From the NCBI RefSeq assembly GCF_021462225.1, contig NC_061818.1, positions 13,799,276 to 13,863,275 on the forward strand: a stretch of 64,000 bases of DNA, written 5' to 3'. Of the stretch, positions 1 through 29,743 are shown piece after piece (position 1 is the stretch's first letter; every line of letters begins with the position of its first letter). The notes beneath the pieces were generated by a model that was not told the origin of the DNA, did no database searches, and was given only the letters and a program-made list of their open reading frames with translations. This stretch comes from Girardinichthys multiradiatus. Its lineage: Eukaryota > Chordata > Actinopteri > Cyprinodontiformes > Goodeidae. Both the position numbers and the translations under genes were made by a program.

Positions 1-298
1 TTCCAATGTTGCGCATATTTGCAGACACAAAGAAGTCACAGATTATTGGACCTGATCTATAATCACAAATATGTGAAATGCCAGATTCCGTTAGACAGCT
101 GGATCCAGGAAAACCGTGGAGTTTAACTAAACAAATCCTGCATGACGGCAATACTGAAGAGGAAAATAACTGCAACATTATAGGGTTGTTTTTTAAAGAC
201 TCCTGATTATACCCACATGCACAATTTCCTCTTAGGGTGCTGAACGTGTCACTTAACTTCTGTTCTGGTTTTTTATTATCTAGCACGGTTTGTATGTA

Positions 299-1417
299 CT
301 GTGCCTTGCAAAAGCATTCATACACTTAAACTTTTGCACATTTTGTCACAAACAAGTATTTTATTGGGATTTTATTTGAGACCAACACAAAGTAGCGGAA
401 AATGATACATGGTTTTCTAACATAAAAAACAGAAAAGTGTAATTACTTTATTAGTATAAATAAATATACTAAGCATAAATATAATAAGCAGCGCTCTCTC
501 AGAGCAAATCTACAGCAAGACATTGCTATCCACCTTAACTGACATGCTGGTTTATTTATCGAAAAGGCAGCTAAGAGGCCTATGGTGACCCTAAAGAAGT
601 CCACAGCTCAGATGGCATAATCCACAAATCTTCCCTTTATGGAGGAGTGGTCAGAAGTAAGCTATAAGTAAGTCCTATAAGTCCTCTTTGAAGTTTTTAA
701 CAAGCCATGTAGAGGACACAGCAAACATGTGGAAGAATGTCCTCTGATCAGATGAGACCAAAAGTTAACTCTCTAGCCTACATGCAAAACATGTGGAAAA
801 ATAAAACTCCACATCTCCCTAAACATGATCCCTACAGTAAAACATGGTGGAAGCTGCATCTTGTTGTGAGTATGACTTTCTGCAAAAGGCAGAAATGAAG
901 CTGGACAGAGCCGATGGTAGATGAATGGAGTTAAATACAGGGCAATCCTGGAAAAAAACTTTTAGAAGCTACAAAGACCTGAGACTAGAGCAGAGATTTA
1001 CCTTCCAGCAGGATAACGAATGGCCCAGTCAAAGTTCAGACATAAATTCAATTGAGAATCTGCAGCAAAACTTCGGACTCGCTGTATTCAATCTGACTGC
1101 GATTGAGCTATTTCACAAAGAAAATGGGCTAAAACGTCAGTCTTAATATGAGCAAAGCTTTTAGAGGCATAGCCCCAAAATCATGCAGCTACCAAATGCA
1201 GCAAACGGTGGATCTACCAAGTATTGATTCAGAGGGGCTGAATATAAATGCATTCCAGACCTTTGAGATTTTTATTTGTGCAAGATTTTGGAAACCATTT
1301 ATCATCATATGCACTACTTTATGCTGGTCTATCATATGATATCCCACTAAAATATATAGAAGATTGTGAGAAACTGTCAAAGGTTTTTAGGGGTTTACAA
1401 ACTTTTGAAAGGTACTG
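299..1417 (+). mobile_element. Tc1-like relic (CAGTGCCTTGCAAAAG family) in myh10 intron
   Basis: The left end reads CTGTGCCTTGCAAAAGCATT and the right end is a degraded mirror of it near 1380-1417. Inside are broken pieces of a Tc1 transposase, for example CCTACAGTAAAACATGGTGG (VKHGG motif) and FTFQQDNEWPSQSSDINSIE, a decayed form of the catalytic FQQDN to SPDLNPIEN region with sequence lost between. It is shorter than a full 1.6-kb copy and cannot encode a working enzyme. Confidence 0.75.
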
Positions 1418-1849
1418 CAATCCAACAACAATTCTTTAATCATCAGCATCAAGTGTGGTTAGTTAATAAGGTTGGCCTGAAAGTTTTGCCCCTGTGATCT
1501 TAACCAGTCCAGATCTCCTCAAACATTATTTATCTGTGAAAGTCAGCTGTCACTGCAGACAGGTGAAACAACAGAGCACATGGTGATGATCACAGACTAA
1601 AAACCACTCCCATTGGGGTGTACTTTAAAATACGTGTTCAAGCTGGAGAATTGCCATAGAGAACAGACGTAACATGGGTAATATAAAAACTAGCATGTAT
1701 AAAATCTGATTTTAGTGATGAATCATTTTCCATTTCTGCTTGCCAAACTGTAGAAATAAATCATAAAACAAGTTTTCTATAACCGAAAACCAAAAGGTTT
1801 GTTGTGCAGCTGCTAAAATAAATAATCCCGACCTGTTGTGTCTTAATAG

Positions 1850-19734
<17,885 letters not shown>

Positions 19735-20222
19735 GAGAACCTATCATCTCTCCTTTATACATATCACTAAACCACAACAATCATTCAGACTTTACCTGCT
19801 TCAACAGGGACCCTCTTCTTCCTTCACCACTTTAGGGTTTCAGTGAATTTTCCTACAGCTCCTCTGTTAATATTTCCCAAATTATTAACCATGTTATTTT
19901 AGCCAGAAACCCTTTTATTGCTCACCTTATCAGATATATCTTATCTTTAGTAGACACCAGCAGTTGTAACCCCAACACCCTCATTACCACTCCTCTGAAG
20001 TTTACTTCAGCAAGGCACTACTCTGCCTTATCCTCCTGTGTTTAGTTACAGTGTTGTAGGCAAACCTTTAGAACTACCAATCCTAGCTTGTAGAGGGTGC
20101 ACAGGTTGGTGGGCGATAAATATTGTTTGCTGGGGCAGTGATTAGCTGTTCAATATGGTCCCAAACAATATGCCAACAGCACTGCAAAACAGGGAAATTA
20201 TTAGACAGGAGCAGATTGTGAT

Positions 20223-21275
20223 ACAGTGCCTTGCAAAAGTATTTAGAAAAACACTGAACCTTTCCACGTTTTGTCACATTACAACCACAAACATTGTATT
20301 TTGCTGGGATTTGTGAAGTTGAAGCGACTTGATACATAATTTGTATCAGTACTCAGTACTTTGTAGAAGCTTTTGCTGCAACTATAGCTTCAAGTCTTCT
20401 GCGGCATGTCTCTAGCAGTTTTGCATATCTATAGAATTAAGGTTTTCTTCTTTGCAAAACAGTTTAAGCGATGAGAATATCTGTGAATGGATTCTCAATT
20501 GCATTTACTTGATCTATACATTGACTGGAACAGTTTAATACATAGTTATGCTTTGATCTAAAGCATTCAGTTGGAGCTCTGACTGCATGTTTAGGGTTTT
20601 TGTCCTACTGTAGGGTCTGGTGCTGCCTCTAACTAGTTTTTTTACAGCTTTGCCTTGTATATACACTATATTGCCAAAAGTATTGGCTCACAGCCCCAAA
20701 TCAATGAATTTTGGTGTTCCAATCATTTCCATGGCTGCAATTCTGGTTTTCTCATCTAACTATGAACACACTCCTAAACCTTGCGGGAAATGTTTACAGA
20801 ATACTTAAAGTTGCTGTTGCTGGCAGCGGTGGGTCCATCAACCTTATAGATTAAGAATAGCATGTCATCAAAGTTCATGTACATGTAAAAGTAGAGAGAT
20901 ACATTCTTTGGGCAATATAGAGTAGCTCCACTCATCTCCCCATCAACTCTGACCAGCCCATCTGACTGCTGAAGAAAATAATCTCCACAGCAAGATGTTG
21001 CCATCACCTTGTTACACCATAGTGATGGAGTTTTCATAGTGATGTGCATTGTGTGCACTGGATTGTATTCCAGGCATCAGAGTAAAGGAGGCTGGATACA
21101 AATGTACACCACACTTTTTCTTACGAATGAAAATCTTAAAACCATGGACCATTTTTCTTTCAGTTTACTATTATGCACTAATTTTTGGTGATCTATCACA
21201 TAAAATTCCAATTAAATAAATTCATGCTTGTGGTTTTAAGTTGATAGAAGGGGAAAATGTTCAAGGGCACTGTAT
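20223..21275 (-). mobile_element. Tc1-like relic inside the probable myh10 3'UTR
   Basis: The left end ACAGTGCCTTGCAAAAGTAT and the right end AAAATGTTCAAGGGCACTGT are inverted copies. The interior is in minus orientation: CTGCTGAAGAAAATAATCTC is the complement of the usual GGATGCTTTTCTTCAGCAG segment. A second Tc1 relic is embedded at 20664-20924. The element is antisense to myh10 and, if the 3'UTR call is right, would be transcribed as part of the messenger. Confidence 0.75.
20664..20924 (+). mobile_element. Second Tc1 relic (CACTATATTGCC family) nested in the first
   Basis: It starts CACTATATTGCCAAAAGTAT and ends with the inverted partial copy GGCAATATAGAG. It is a short deletion derivative: the 5' non-coding part (CAATCATTTCCATGGCTG) joins directly to the 3' end of the transposase (AACACACTCCTAAACCTTG). 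The copy at 41917 has the same unusual text at the join. Confidence 0.7.
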
Positions 21276-22000
21276 AAACAAATACCATCATGAGTTTATT
21301 TTGTCATTGATTTACCTAATCCAGTGTGAGCATCTTGTAAATTAGTTTAATTCTGTCAGTTGAGCTGTAATTGAATAGTGTTTGATCAGTCCTGAACTAG
21401 GATTGCTTGCTTTCACATGAATATGGAATTGTGACTGTGTGCTGCCTTCTTGCTCTTTTCTCTAATGCTCGACAGTAGGTCAGTGTTGAATCGAACCTGT
21501 TCAGTGTGAGTGCTAAAGACAGCAATCGTGCCCCATGTTATCTCACTTTCTTCTTCTGTGCCTTTCATATTCCAGAAGCTGCACATCCATTTGTATCACA
21601 TATATAGTTCATATATTGAACCATGTATAATGTCATGAAGATATTTTCTTAAAAATATCATAAATTTGCATATTTAATGAAATATATGTCTCATCCTAGT
21701 GAACGTTTTCCTTCGGCGTTGTGACCTTTATAAATGATATGTCAGTAGTGAGGAAATCTTTGTAGATGGGTGCTATGACTTTTCTTATTGATAGCTTTTG
21801 TACGTTTGGAGTTACTAAGAAATGTAAACAGTCAATAGGTATCAACTGTATTTATATCTCTGCTATTGTTTACAATACAAACTGCATTCATAATCCAAAC
21901 TGCTCAGTATTGCACATTGATCACCTACACCTCTACTTTTTAATCACAATGCCAGCCACATTTATTAGCATCTCTAGTGAAGATGTGGAAAAAGCCTTAA

Positions 22001-22006
22001 AATAAA
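22001..22006 (+). terminator. Candidate polyadenylation signal of myh10
   Basis: AATAAA followed by a T-rich stretch. It is the first hexamer outside transposon sequence in a region otherwise compatible with 3'UTR. No RNA evidence is available here. Confidence 0.4.
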
Positions 22007-22319
22007 ATATTTTATTGCAATGGTATAATCTCACACTGAAGAATTTTGAAACGCACAACCTTCAGGTTAATTATGGGAGTAAAACTTCTATGTTGACAAA
22101 TATTTCATTTTTGAGCCATTTCACCTTTGGCTTCTAAAACCCTTTAAAGTAGAAGTTATTGAAGCATTTTTAAAATGTATTTTTTGCTTTTTTAAGTTGA
22201 TACAGAATTGAGACTTATAATTTTTACATAAATATGAAATAGTATAACATGGCACTGAGGCCTTTTTAAAGGTCTTTTTGTTCTAGGAACATAAACATAA
22301 ATATTTGGAGTTTATAAAA

Positions 22320-22555
22320 GGTTAGTGGGACTTAGTTTGTTTGACAGGAAACTTTGCAGGTGTATTTAGGGTTAAACAAACTGGTTACGTTGAAAAGCTC
22401 TTTATGCCCGTTAAGTACGGTGGAAGATGTGTGATGCTCTGGGTCTGTTTCTTTTCCAAGATCTTAGTTACGAGTACATGGAATCATGAACTCCTTGAAA
22501 TACCAGCAGCTTTTAAATACCAGGATAATGATCCACAATAGTTGACCAGATCAAC
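22320..22555 (+). mobile_element. Fragment of Tc1 transposase
   Basis: Decayed text resembling VKYGGRCVMLWVCFFSKI, then a damaged catalytic region with YQDNDPQ, like the FQQDNDPKH motif. No terminal repeats can be seen. It lies just past the probable myh10 3' end. Confidence 0.5.
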
Positions 22556-22559
22556 ACAA

Positions 22560-24790
22560 ATGGTACACCAGACAAATAATCAACATTCAAATATTGTTGT
22601 CCTACTGCAGAAAAAAGGGGGCTGCACCAACAATCAATAGTGTAACAAGTTACTGTCAAACCAATGTGTTTGATAAATAATTGTCTTAACATATGATTTT
22701 TACCCAAATGAATAAATGTACCTAATGGTGATTTTTATTATTTTCAGAGTGAGGTTAAACTGCTGAAGATTCATTTCTTACAATACTTTTTAACACAGCA
22801 TGTTTATTTACGCAACTAACTCACTGTTAGTGTTGAAGTTGACTGGTTGTCATGGAGCTTTCCGACCCACATGCAGAATCAGCCAGGACGCGAGGTAAAG
22901 GTAAGTAAGTTTATTTACAAAAATGAATTCTGAACTTCAATGATCTGGACAGGATCACCAGGATCCTGACAGAAGCTTACATTGAATTGACTTTTCATTA
23001 GATTATTTTTACCATTAACGTGTTAATTTTGATCCATCCTTCGTCTATACCTGCTTGTTCTTTCAGGGACTGTGGGTGGGGGAGTTTCTGGTGCCTAACT
23101 CCAGCAGTCATTAGGCAATAAGCTGACAGCCCATCGCAGGACAACACAGAGACACACATGACAAACAACTTTGCAAGGACACACTCATACCTAAGGGCAA
23201 TTAAGAGAGACCAATTCACCTAATAGTCATGTTTTTGGTCTGTAACAAGTGTTTAAATGAGTTATTATTAGCTGTCTGAGCTCAGGAGAATACTTCCTCA
23301 TGTGTTTGGCTGGTAGCAGGGAGCCAAGCGGGATAACAGGAGTAAACGTGAGCTGAAGACTGCTTTTGAGAGTCACAGATTATTGCTACCACGGAGCCTT
23401 AAACATTTAAAATGTAGAGCCAGACCATGAGACATCCCGAACAGGGGTAGAAAAGAAACAGGTGAATTTGTGTCAGGATTGCCATGCCAACATGCTTTCA
23501 ACCCTGAAAGGTTGTCTCTTTTTACCTTGTTGCCACTTGGCATATTATTTAGTGTTTAGACATTAAGAAAGATACATTTCATGTAGAGGATTTAAAAATC
23601 ACATTTCCTCTAAAATGCAGTGACTGTAAAGAGTAACACAGAGAGAGGTTCAACACTTCTGGATATAGAAACCATGTTCTGCAAAATATAGAAGTGTTTA
23701 ACTTTTCCCAACATATAGTGGTTGCAGGATTTAGAAGTGTATAAAGTGTAAAGCTGCTGGTTTAATACTAAGACAGTTTTAATCTTACTAGATCTGAATC
23801 TGAATGCATTGGAGTAAAGCTATTGAATATCATGATAAAAACATAATTTCTATTTATTAATTCAGTCAATAAATAAAATTTATTGGAATTGAAAACTTTA
23901 CTTATTGTCACAAATGTTGCTATTTAGGAAAAATGTGATTAATCATGATGATTCATTTTTTTAATCAGTTCCCACCTCTATTTTTCCTAAAATTACGATC
24001 ACTGTCATTTCAGACTAACTTGCCATCTAAGATCATGTTACACATTTTCTTAAAAAAATATGTAAATATTTTTTGTAAACATCACTGTAAAGTTTGACAT
24101 TTTGAACTCAATTTATTTATTTTGTTATTGATTTCTAGACTTTGGTTATTATCTTCACCATTTAACTGTATTCAGTCAGCTTTCTCAAATCCTCTTCAAG
24201 GATAATTTACATTTATGCAGCTAGTGGCTTTTAAGCTGTGGCATTATGGACATTATTGTTTTTGAAGATAAAAAAAAAAATCAAAAATAGATCAATCGAC
24301 TCATTTTCTGAATTAGGCCTATTTGAGTGGTTACATTTAATGTATAAGCTTTGCAGGTTAGGGTCTGTCATTCATACCACTAACAGATCAGCAAGTGGGA
24401 TGGCAGATGCAGAGTTTCTGAAGTGAAATTCCTGGTTTCTTGACAAACGGCTTGAAAGGATGGGACACAAGGTGGCACATCTCTTCCTTCCTGTGATGGC
24501 TGAAGGCTGCTGCAGACGGCTACAACCTCCGCCCGAAGAACAGCACCCCAACATCCAAAACCTCCACTGATACAGTGGGTTAGAGGGATGCAAAAATTCT
24601 TCTTCGACATTAAGTTTACACTTTACGGTACAGGGGTAACTCATCCCACAGCATGAAATACATACATGTTACAGTGGACTTCTGTGTTTCCCAGTTCAGC
24701 AGGTTGTCTGTCATGACACATTGAACATACTGTATACCAGTTCATCATCATGTTTAAAAATGCATATTCCACAAAAATGATCATTTAAAC
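22560..24790. other. Intergenic, mostly unassigned; one SINE scrap
   Basis: AT-rich DNA with no gene. A minus-oriented fragment of the SINE described at 24797 lies about 23030-23225 (TGCCTAACTCCAGCAGTCAT, then CTAAGGGCAATTAAGAGAG). A short unassigned segment at 22855-22975 (CAGGACGCGAGGTAAAGG...) has the look of a dispersed repeat edge. Nothing else is recognised. Confidence 0.5.
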
Positions 24791-24796
24791 AATAAA

Positions 24797-25165
24797 CATG
24801 GGCTGCACGGTGGCGCAGTTGGTAGCACTGTTGCCTTGCAGCAAGAAGGTCCTGGGTTCGATTCCCAGCCTGGGGTCTTTCTGCATGGAGTTTGCATGTT
24901 CTCCCCGTGCATGCGTGGGTTCTCACCGGGTACTCCGGCTTCCTCCCACAGTCCAAAGACATGCCAGTTAGGTTAATTGGTAACTCTAAATTGCCCTTAG
25001 GGGAATGAGTGTGTGCATGGTTGTATGTGTGTTGCCCTGTGATGGACTGGTGACCTGTCCAGGGTGTACCTCGCCTCCCGCCCATAGACTGCTGGAGATA
25101 GGCACCAGCTTCCCTGCGACCCACTATGGAATAAGCGGTAGAAAATGACTGACTGACTGACAATA
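24797..25165 (+). repeat. tRNA-derived SINE, near full length
   Basis: The head carries an RNA polymerase III A-box-like TGGCGCAGTTGGTAGCA and a B box GGTTCGATTCC, then the common teleost body (GGAGTTTGCATGTTCTCCCC, GGTTAATTGGTAACTCTAAA, GGATGGACTGGTGACCTG in slightly varied form) and a tail of tandem GACT units (ACTGACTGACTGAC). It is a repeat rather than a tRNA gene, since it has no acceptor stem or anticodon arm pairing. Related pieces occur at 25440, 49020, 50930, 51494 and 57180. Confidence 0.75.
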
Positions 25166-25248
25166 AACATTCATAATTTAGATGTATATGATATATAAAA
25201 ATGTCATGTTACAATATTGGAGATTTATGTTTACTCTGTACTAATTAT

Positions 25249-25410
25249 ACAGTGCTATGAAAAAGTATTTGTCCCCTTAAAGATCATTTTGTTGTTTTAT
25301 TAGGGAAACAAGCTAACCAAACCAATGTGGTCCTGTGATCAAAAAGTAATAACTCCTTCAACTTAACTACAACTACTTCCATCAAGCATTTAATTCAGCC
25401 TGTTGAAGGT
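25249..25410 (+). mobile_element. Tc1-like left-end fragment
   Basis: ACAGTGCTATGAAAAAGTAT followed by TTGTCCCC, a terminal-repeat type common in fish Tc1-like elements. The right end is absent; the sequence runs into a SINE fragment. Confidence 0.45.
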
Positions 25411-25439
25411 GGCTCCACATCATCATAACTATGCCGCTC

Positions 25440-25785
25440 TGAAACCATCCATCCATTTTCTAAACCTGCTTCTCTCGTACAGGGCTGGTGCCTATCTCCA
25501 GCAGTCTACGGGCGGGAAGCAGGGTACACCCCAGGCAGCCCATCATATGACAACAGATAGACACACACTCATAGCTAAGAGCAGTTAAGAGACACCTATT
25601 AACCTAAGAGTTATGGCTTTGGACTGTGGGAGGATGCCGGCGTACCCAGAAAGACCCCATGCATGAACGGGGAGAACATGCAAACTTTGTGCAGAAAGAG
25701 CCCAGGCCGGGAGTTGATTTCTTGCTGCAAGCGAACAGTGCCACCTTGCAGCCCCTCTAAAACCATAATCCTTTATTTATTGGGT
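25440..25785 (-). repeat. SINE fragment, reverse orientation
   Basis: It reads, in reverse, the tail (CATCCATCCATTTTCTAAAC), the GCCTATCTCCAGCAGTC block, TTGGACTGTGGGAGGATGCC, GAACATGCAAACTTTGTGCA and CTTGCTGCAAGCGAACAGTG, in the order expected of the same SINE family as at 24797. Diverged. Confidence 0.65.
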
Positions 25786-26423
25786 CATTCAGAGGTGGAT
25801 CTACTGGTATCCCCCGTATCATTGTCCTGCTGCATTAGCAATTTGAGCTTGAGTTCAGGGTTACACACTGATGGCTAGAAATTTATATTCAGGATTTTCT
25901 GCTAGAAAACTAAATTGTGTTCTCCACTGAGGTGGGATGTGTTGCTTTTTAAAGTATTTTAGCCTACTTCATGTTGTCAGACAGGTTCTTTTGAATTGAT
26001 TTCTTGACTGTACAAATGTGAGAGTAACCAGGCCTAAGTGTTGCTATTAAACTAGATCTCAGCTTTCTAAAAAACATTAGCTGATCACAGTTACAGAGGT
26101 TTAATACTACTACTAATAATAGTTTTAGAAAGGTCCAGGTTGGTTGGAAAACGTTTTTCACTTAATAAAATCATCTGTTCAAAACTGCATTTTGTATTTA
26201 ATAGGGTTATCTTGGTCTGATAATAAATGTCTGATGACTTCAAAAAGCTAAACTAAAAGAAATCTGTAAGAAGGCAAAAAAATTTTTACTGCACTGTTCA
26301 AATCCTACAAAGCACCACAGAATTGTACTTAAGACCACGTTTAAATTCAAAGTTTCTTCTTCTTGAAGCCTCAGACTTTAAAGCTGCTAATGTAATAAAC
26401 CTAAAAACAATGTAACAAATGTC

Positions 26424-26640
26424 AGCCATGGTGGTGGCAGCATCATACTGAGGATTTGGACGGCATTATGAAAAATAAGGACTACTGACAACTTTTTCAA
26501 CTTCACCTCAGATCAAAAGCCAGATTGTTGACACTTGGACTCAGTTGGGAGTTTCGACAGAAGAATGATCCCAAACATACATCCAAACCCATTTCAGAAT
26601 TCGATGAAGCGTGCTTACAATCAGTTTCTGGAATGGCCCA
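26424..26640 (+). mobile_element. Tc1 transposase relic
   Basis: CAGCCATGGTGGTGGCAGCA matches the HGGGS codons of the transposase, and later text reading RQKNDPKHTSKPI corresponds to the FQQDNDPKHT catalytic block. Frames are broken and no terminal repeats can be placed. Confidence 0.5.
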
Positions 26641-26689
26641 AAACCCTCAATGCTGCAGGGTCCCATCTACAACAGCAAGGGAGGTAGGT

Positions 26690-27062
26690 GCCACTACTTT
26701 TTGTGGACTATAGCACAACATTCAGCACCATCATCCGGCACAGACTGGTGGACAAACTGAGGAACATTTGACTGCCACACTACCTACAGGTGAATCCACA
26801 GCTTCCTGTCAGGTTGCAGCCAGAAGGTCAGACTGGGTCAAGATACATCTTCGGCCCTCATAGCTACACTCAGCACAGCTAGAATGTAAGGGAGAGGCAA
26901 TGCTGGTGTTTGCACATTAGCTTTTATTTTATCTTTTCAACAAACTACTGCTATTTTTCTATTTTAAGTCAATTATTTATTGCTCATGCACGGACCAGAT
27001 AACCTTTTTCTCAGTTTTGTTGTACTTGTGACAGTGACAATGAAGGATATTCTGATCCTATT
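26690..27062 (+). mobile_element. 3' fragment of a Rex1/CR1-like LINE
   Basis: CTTTTTGTGGACTATAGCAC reads FVDYSTTFSTIIRHRLVDKL, the VD(F/Y)SxAFNTI motif of non-LTR reverse transcriptases. The region ends with GACAGTGACAATGAAGGATA and TTCTGATCCTATT, resembling the GACAATAAAG-ATTCTATTC end of such elements. Stops and an internal deletion make it a relic. Confidence 0.55.
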
Positions 27063-28592
27063 AAAAATGTATGGACTGTGCTAATAAACTATGCCAGTAC
27101 CAAGTACCAACCCATTTAAAAACACAAAACATGCTGCTGTGTCAGAAAATGAAAAAAACTTGAGTAATATCAAATCCTGTCCAGTAGATGTCGCCGTTTT
27201 TATTAGTAGCACCTGCAATCTTCGGAGTCCTTTTTAAAAAGACTTCAAATTAGATACAAAGGGCCAACTGAGTTTCTGTTTTAAAGCAATTCTATAAATT
27301 GTTTAGATCATCATAAATCAGAGACTGATTGCACTTCTGCGTACAACACACACTCTGGGAACTTCATTATGTTCACTGTCTGAAAAACATGCTCAGCAGT
27401 AGGCTTGTTATTTCTGTCTGCTGCAGCCAGAGACTGAAATGAATCTCAAAATTCCTAAAGCTGGACTTTTTATCTCCAAGATGGAATTTAAAGCTCTCAT
27501 TTATGGGCAAAACCAATTTTCTTTCAGCTGCCGAGGTTTTATTAAAGAGGTCCGAATTTACTTAAATTACTGGCCTCTCAAATTGGCTGTGGTTGTAAAT
27601 AAGACATTTTTCTTAATCTGTCCTGCCTAAACACTAAATAAAATTAATATAAAACAAATGTTTCTTACAAACCTTTACTCGTTTACTAGGGGGAAATGAC
27701 ATATAGTTCATTTTCATCAAGTTGGAGGGTCAAGTTTTTGTGATTGAAGTCTTTTTCAAGTTTTTATTCAGTATATTACATAAATCAGAAGAGATGCAGT
27801 TAGGATATAGAAAAATGCAAGGTGATAGAGATGGTATGAAAACAAACATTTTTTTCTATCTTTTTTCATTTCTGAAAGTTGATGACAGTAAAACTAGTCT
27901 TTAAATAATATAAGGAAGATTTTGTTTTTCAGGAAATGTTGCTTGTTCTTCCCTTTTAGTTCTCGACACCAAAGAGAAGACAGACTGGTTAGATAGCTGA
28001 GGTATGGGTAACATTTCTGGTCAAGCATTGTTTCAGTGCCAAAACCCCACAGGTTTAGGAAAGGTGAAAGCTTGGCTGCGTTATCAGATTACTGGGATGA
28101 GTATTTTTAAGCTAAACCAGTTTTGCTCGTCTTTGTTTAGTGTTTCTGACGGAAACCCAGAAAATCCCCAGTTAATCCAAAATTCCAGTTTGAGATTATG
28201 AGTGCTCTGGTGTTTTTAATATAAAGGGATCCTTTCAAACATTCCCTTAAATGCAGTAAATATTTTCAATTTTACTATTGATCACTCTGTTGTTAAATAT
28301 TGTGCCACCACTAACATTATTAAATGGATCAGGAATTTCTCTTTAAATGCCATATTTTCCTGTATTTCTTCCCATTCTCACTTCACATACTGAACAGTTC
28401 TTAATGTCTTTATAAAAAAAAAAAAAAACATAACACAAAAAAATTCAATTCTTGTTTTATGATATCCAAAAAGGGGACAGGTCTGGACTGTAGGCTGGTT
28501 AGGTTCACTTGAACTCTTTCGTAGACCTGTGCTATTTGTTGTTTGGGAGTTTGTGCTTCAAAGTAGCAAAACATCATATTAATGGTTATATG
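27063..28592. other. Intergenic stretch, nothing recognised
   Basis: AT-rich sequence with a 14-nt A run near 28413. The open frames (27439-27630, 27722-27904, 28004-28201) have no family signature, no splice context and no repeat ends. Confidence 0.5.
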
Positions 28593-29743
28593 TAGAGTGC
28601 TTTGCAAAAGTATTTATTTTCCTTTTAATTCTTCCACATTTTCACGTTATAACCACATACCTCAATGTATTTTATTGGAATGTTTTGGGATATATCAACA
28701 CAAAGCAGTGGCTAATTAGGAGGTGGAAGGATAGACAATTTTGTTAGAGACCATTAGTGAACCATCAGCATCGTGAAGATCAGGGAACACAGCAGACAGG
28801 TCAGGGATAAAGTTATGGAGAATTTTAAAGCAGGGTTAGGTCACTGTATTAGCCCAAGCTTTGAACATCCCCTGTTTTTAAATGATGTTCAATCCCTCAT
28901 CTAAAAACAAAAAGAGTACGGCACAACTACCAAAATATGGCGGTTCACATAAACAGACACACTGGGCAAAGAGAGCGTTCATCATAGAAACAGCCAAACG
29001 ACTCATGGAAAAGATGCAGAGATCCACAGCTCAGGTGGGAGACTCTGTTGACATGACAACTTTTAGATGAGCTCTCCTACAATCTGGCTTTTATGGCAGA
29101 ATGACAATTAAAAGGCCATTGATGAATGAAATTCAGAAGAACTTATGTTTATAGTTTGCCACAAGCCATAGGGTCACAGCAGGCCTGTGGAAGGGGCTTC
29201 TACTGCCAGATGAATCCAAATGTGCACAATGCACATAACCCTGAACACATCATCCCCACTGTGAAACATGATAGTGGCAGCATCATGCTGTGGAGATGCT
29301 CTTGTTCCACAAGCGCAGGGGAACATAGAGTTTGTCTGAAGATGGATGGAGCTAAATACAGGGGACCCTTAAAGAAAAACTGTTAGAGGCAGCAAATAGT
29401 CTTGAAATCTGTAGAGGCGGTTCACCTTTCAGCAGGAACACAACATAAGCATACAGCAAGGGTACAATAGACCACATTCATGTGTTAGAAAGTCCCAGTC
29501 AAAGTCCAAACCTAAATCCAACTTAGGGGGCTGAATGCAAATGTGCACCAGACATTTCAGATTTTCAGATTTATCTGTAAATAATTTTGAAATGCAGGGT
29601 ATCATTTTTTTCATTTCACAGTAATGCACTGGTTTGTTTTGTTCCATCACATAAAATCCAAATAAATTTTTCTGATGTTTGTTATCATAACATGATAAAA
29701 TGTAACAAAGTTCAAAGGGTATGAATATTTTGCAGGCACTGAA
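28593..29743 (+). mobile_element. Tc1-like relic with both ends
   Basis: The left end GAGTGCTTTGCAAAAGTATT and right end AATATTTTGCAGGCACTGAA form the degraded inverted pair. The interior preserves the usual order of blocks: ATTCTTCCACATTTTCACGT, AACCATCAGCATCGTGAAGA, TTCAATCCCTCATCTAAAAA, AGATCCACAGCTCAGGTGGG, CACTGTGAAACATGATAGTG, GGATGGAGCTAAATACAGGG and CCATCACATAAAATCCAAAT. Stops throughout; no active enzyme. Confidence 0.8.

Larger units (their letters stand above)
19735..22020 (+). other. myh10: Probable myh10 3'UTR with nested Tc1 relics
   Basis: The stretch after the stop has no other gene. A polyadenylation hexamer AATAAA at 22001-22006, followed by TATTTTATTGCAATGG, is the best transcript end I can see and would give a 3'UTR of about 2.3 kb. 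A relic Tc1 copy occupies 20223-21275. The flanking unique sequence (19735-20222 and 21276-22000) would be about 1.2 kb, a plausible UTR. An earlier AATAAA near 21214 lies inside the transposon. The transcript end is inference. Confidence 0.5.

Noticed and set aside
24797..24870. Possible tRNA gene (A and B box present)
   Set aside because: No cloverleaf can be drawn, and the sequence continues into a SINE body with a GACT-type tail. It is a tRNA-derived SINE head.
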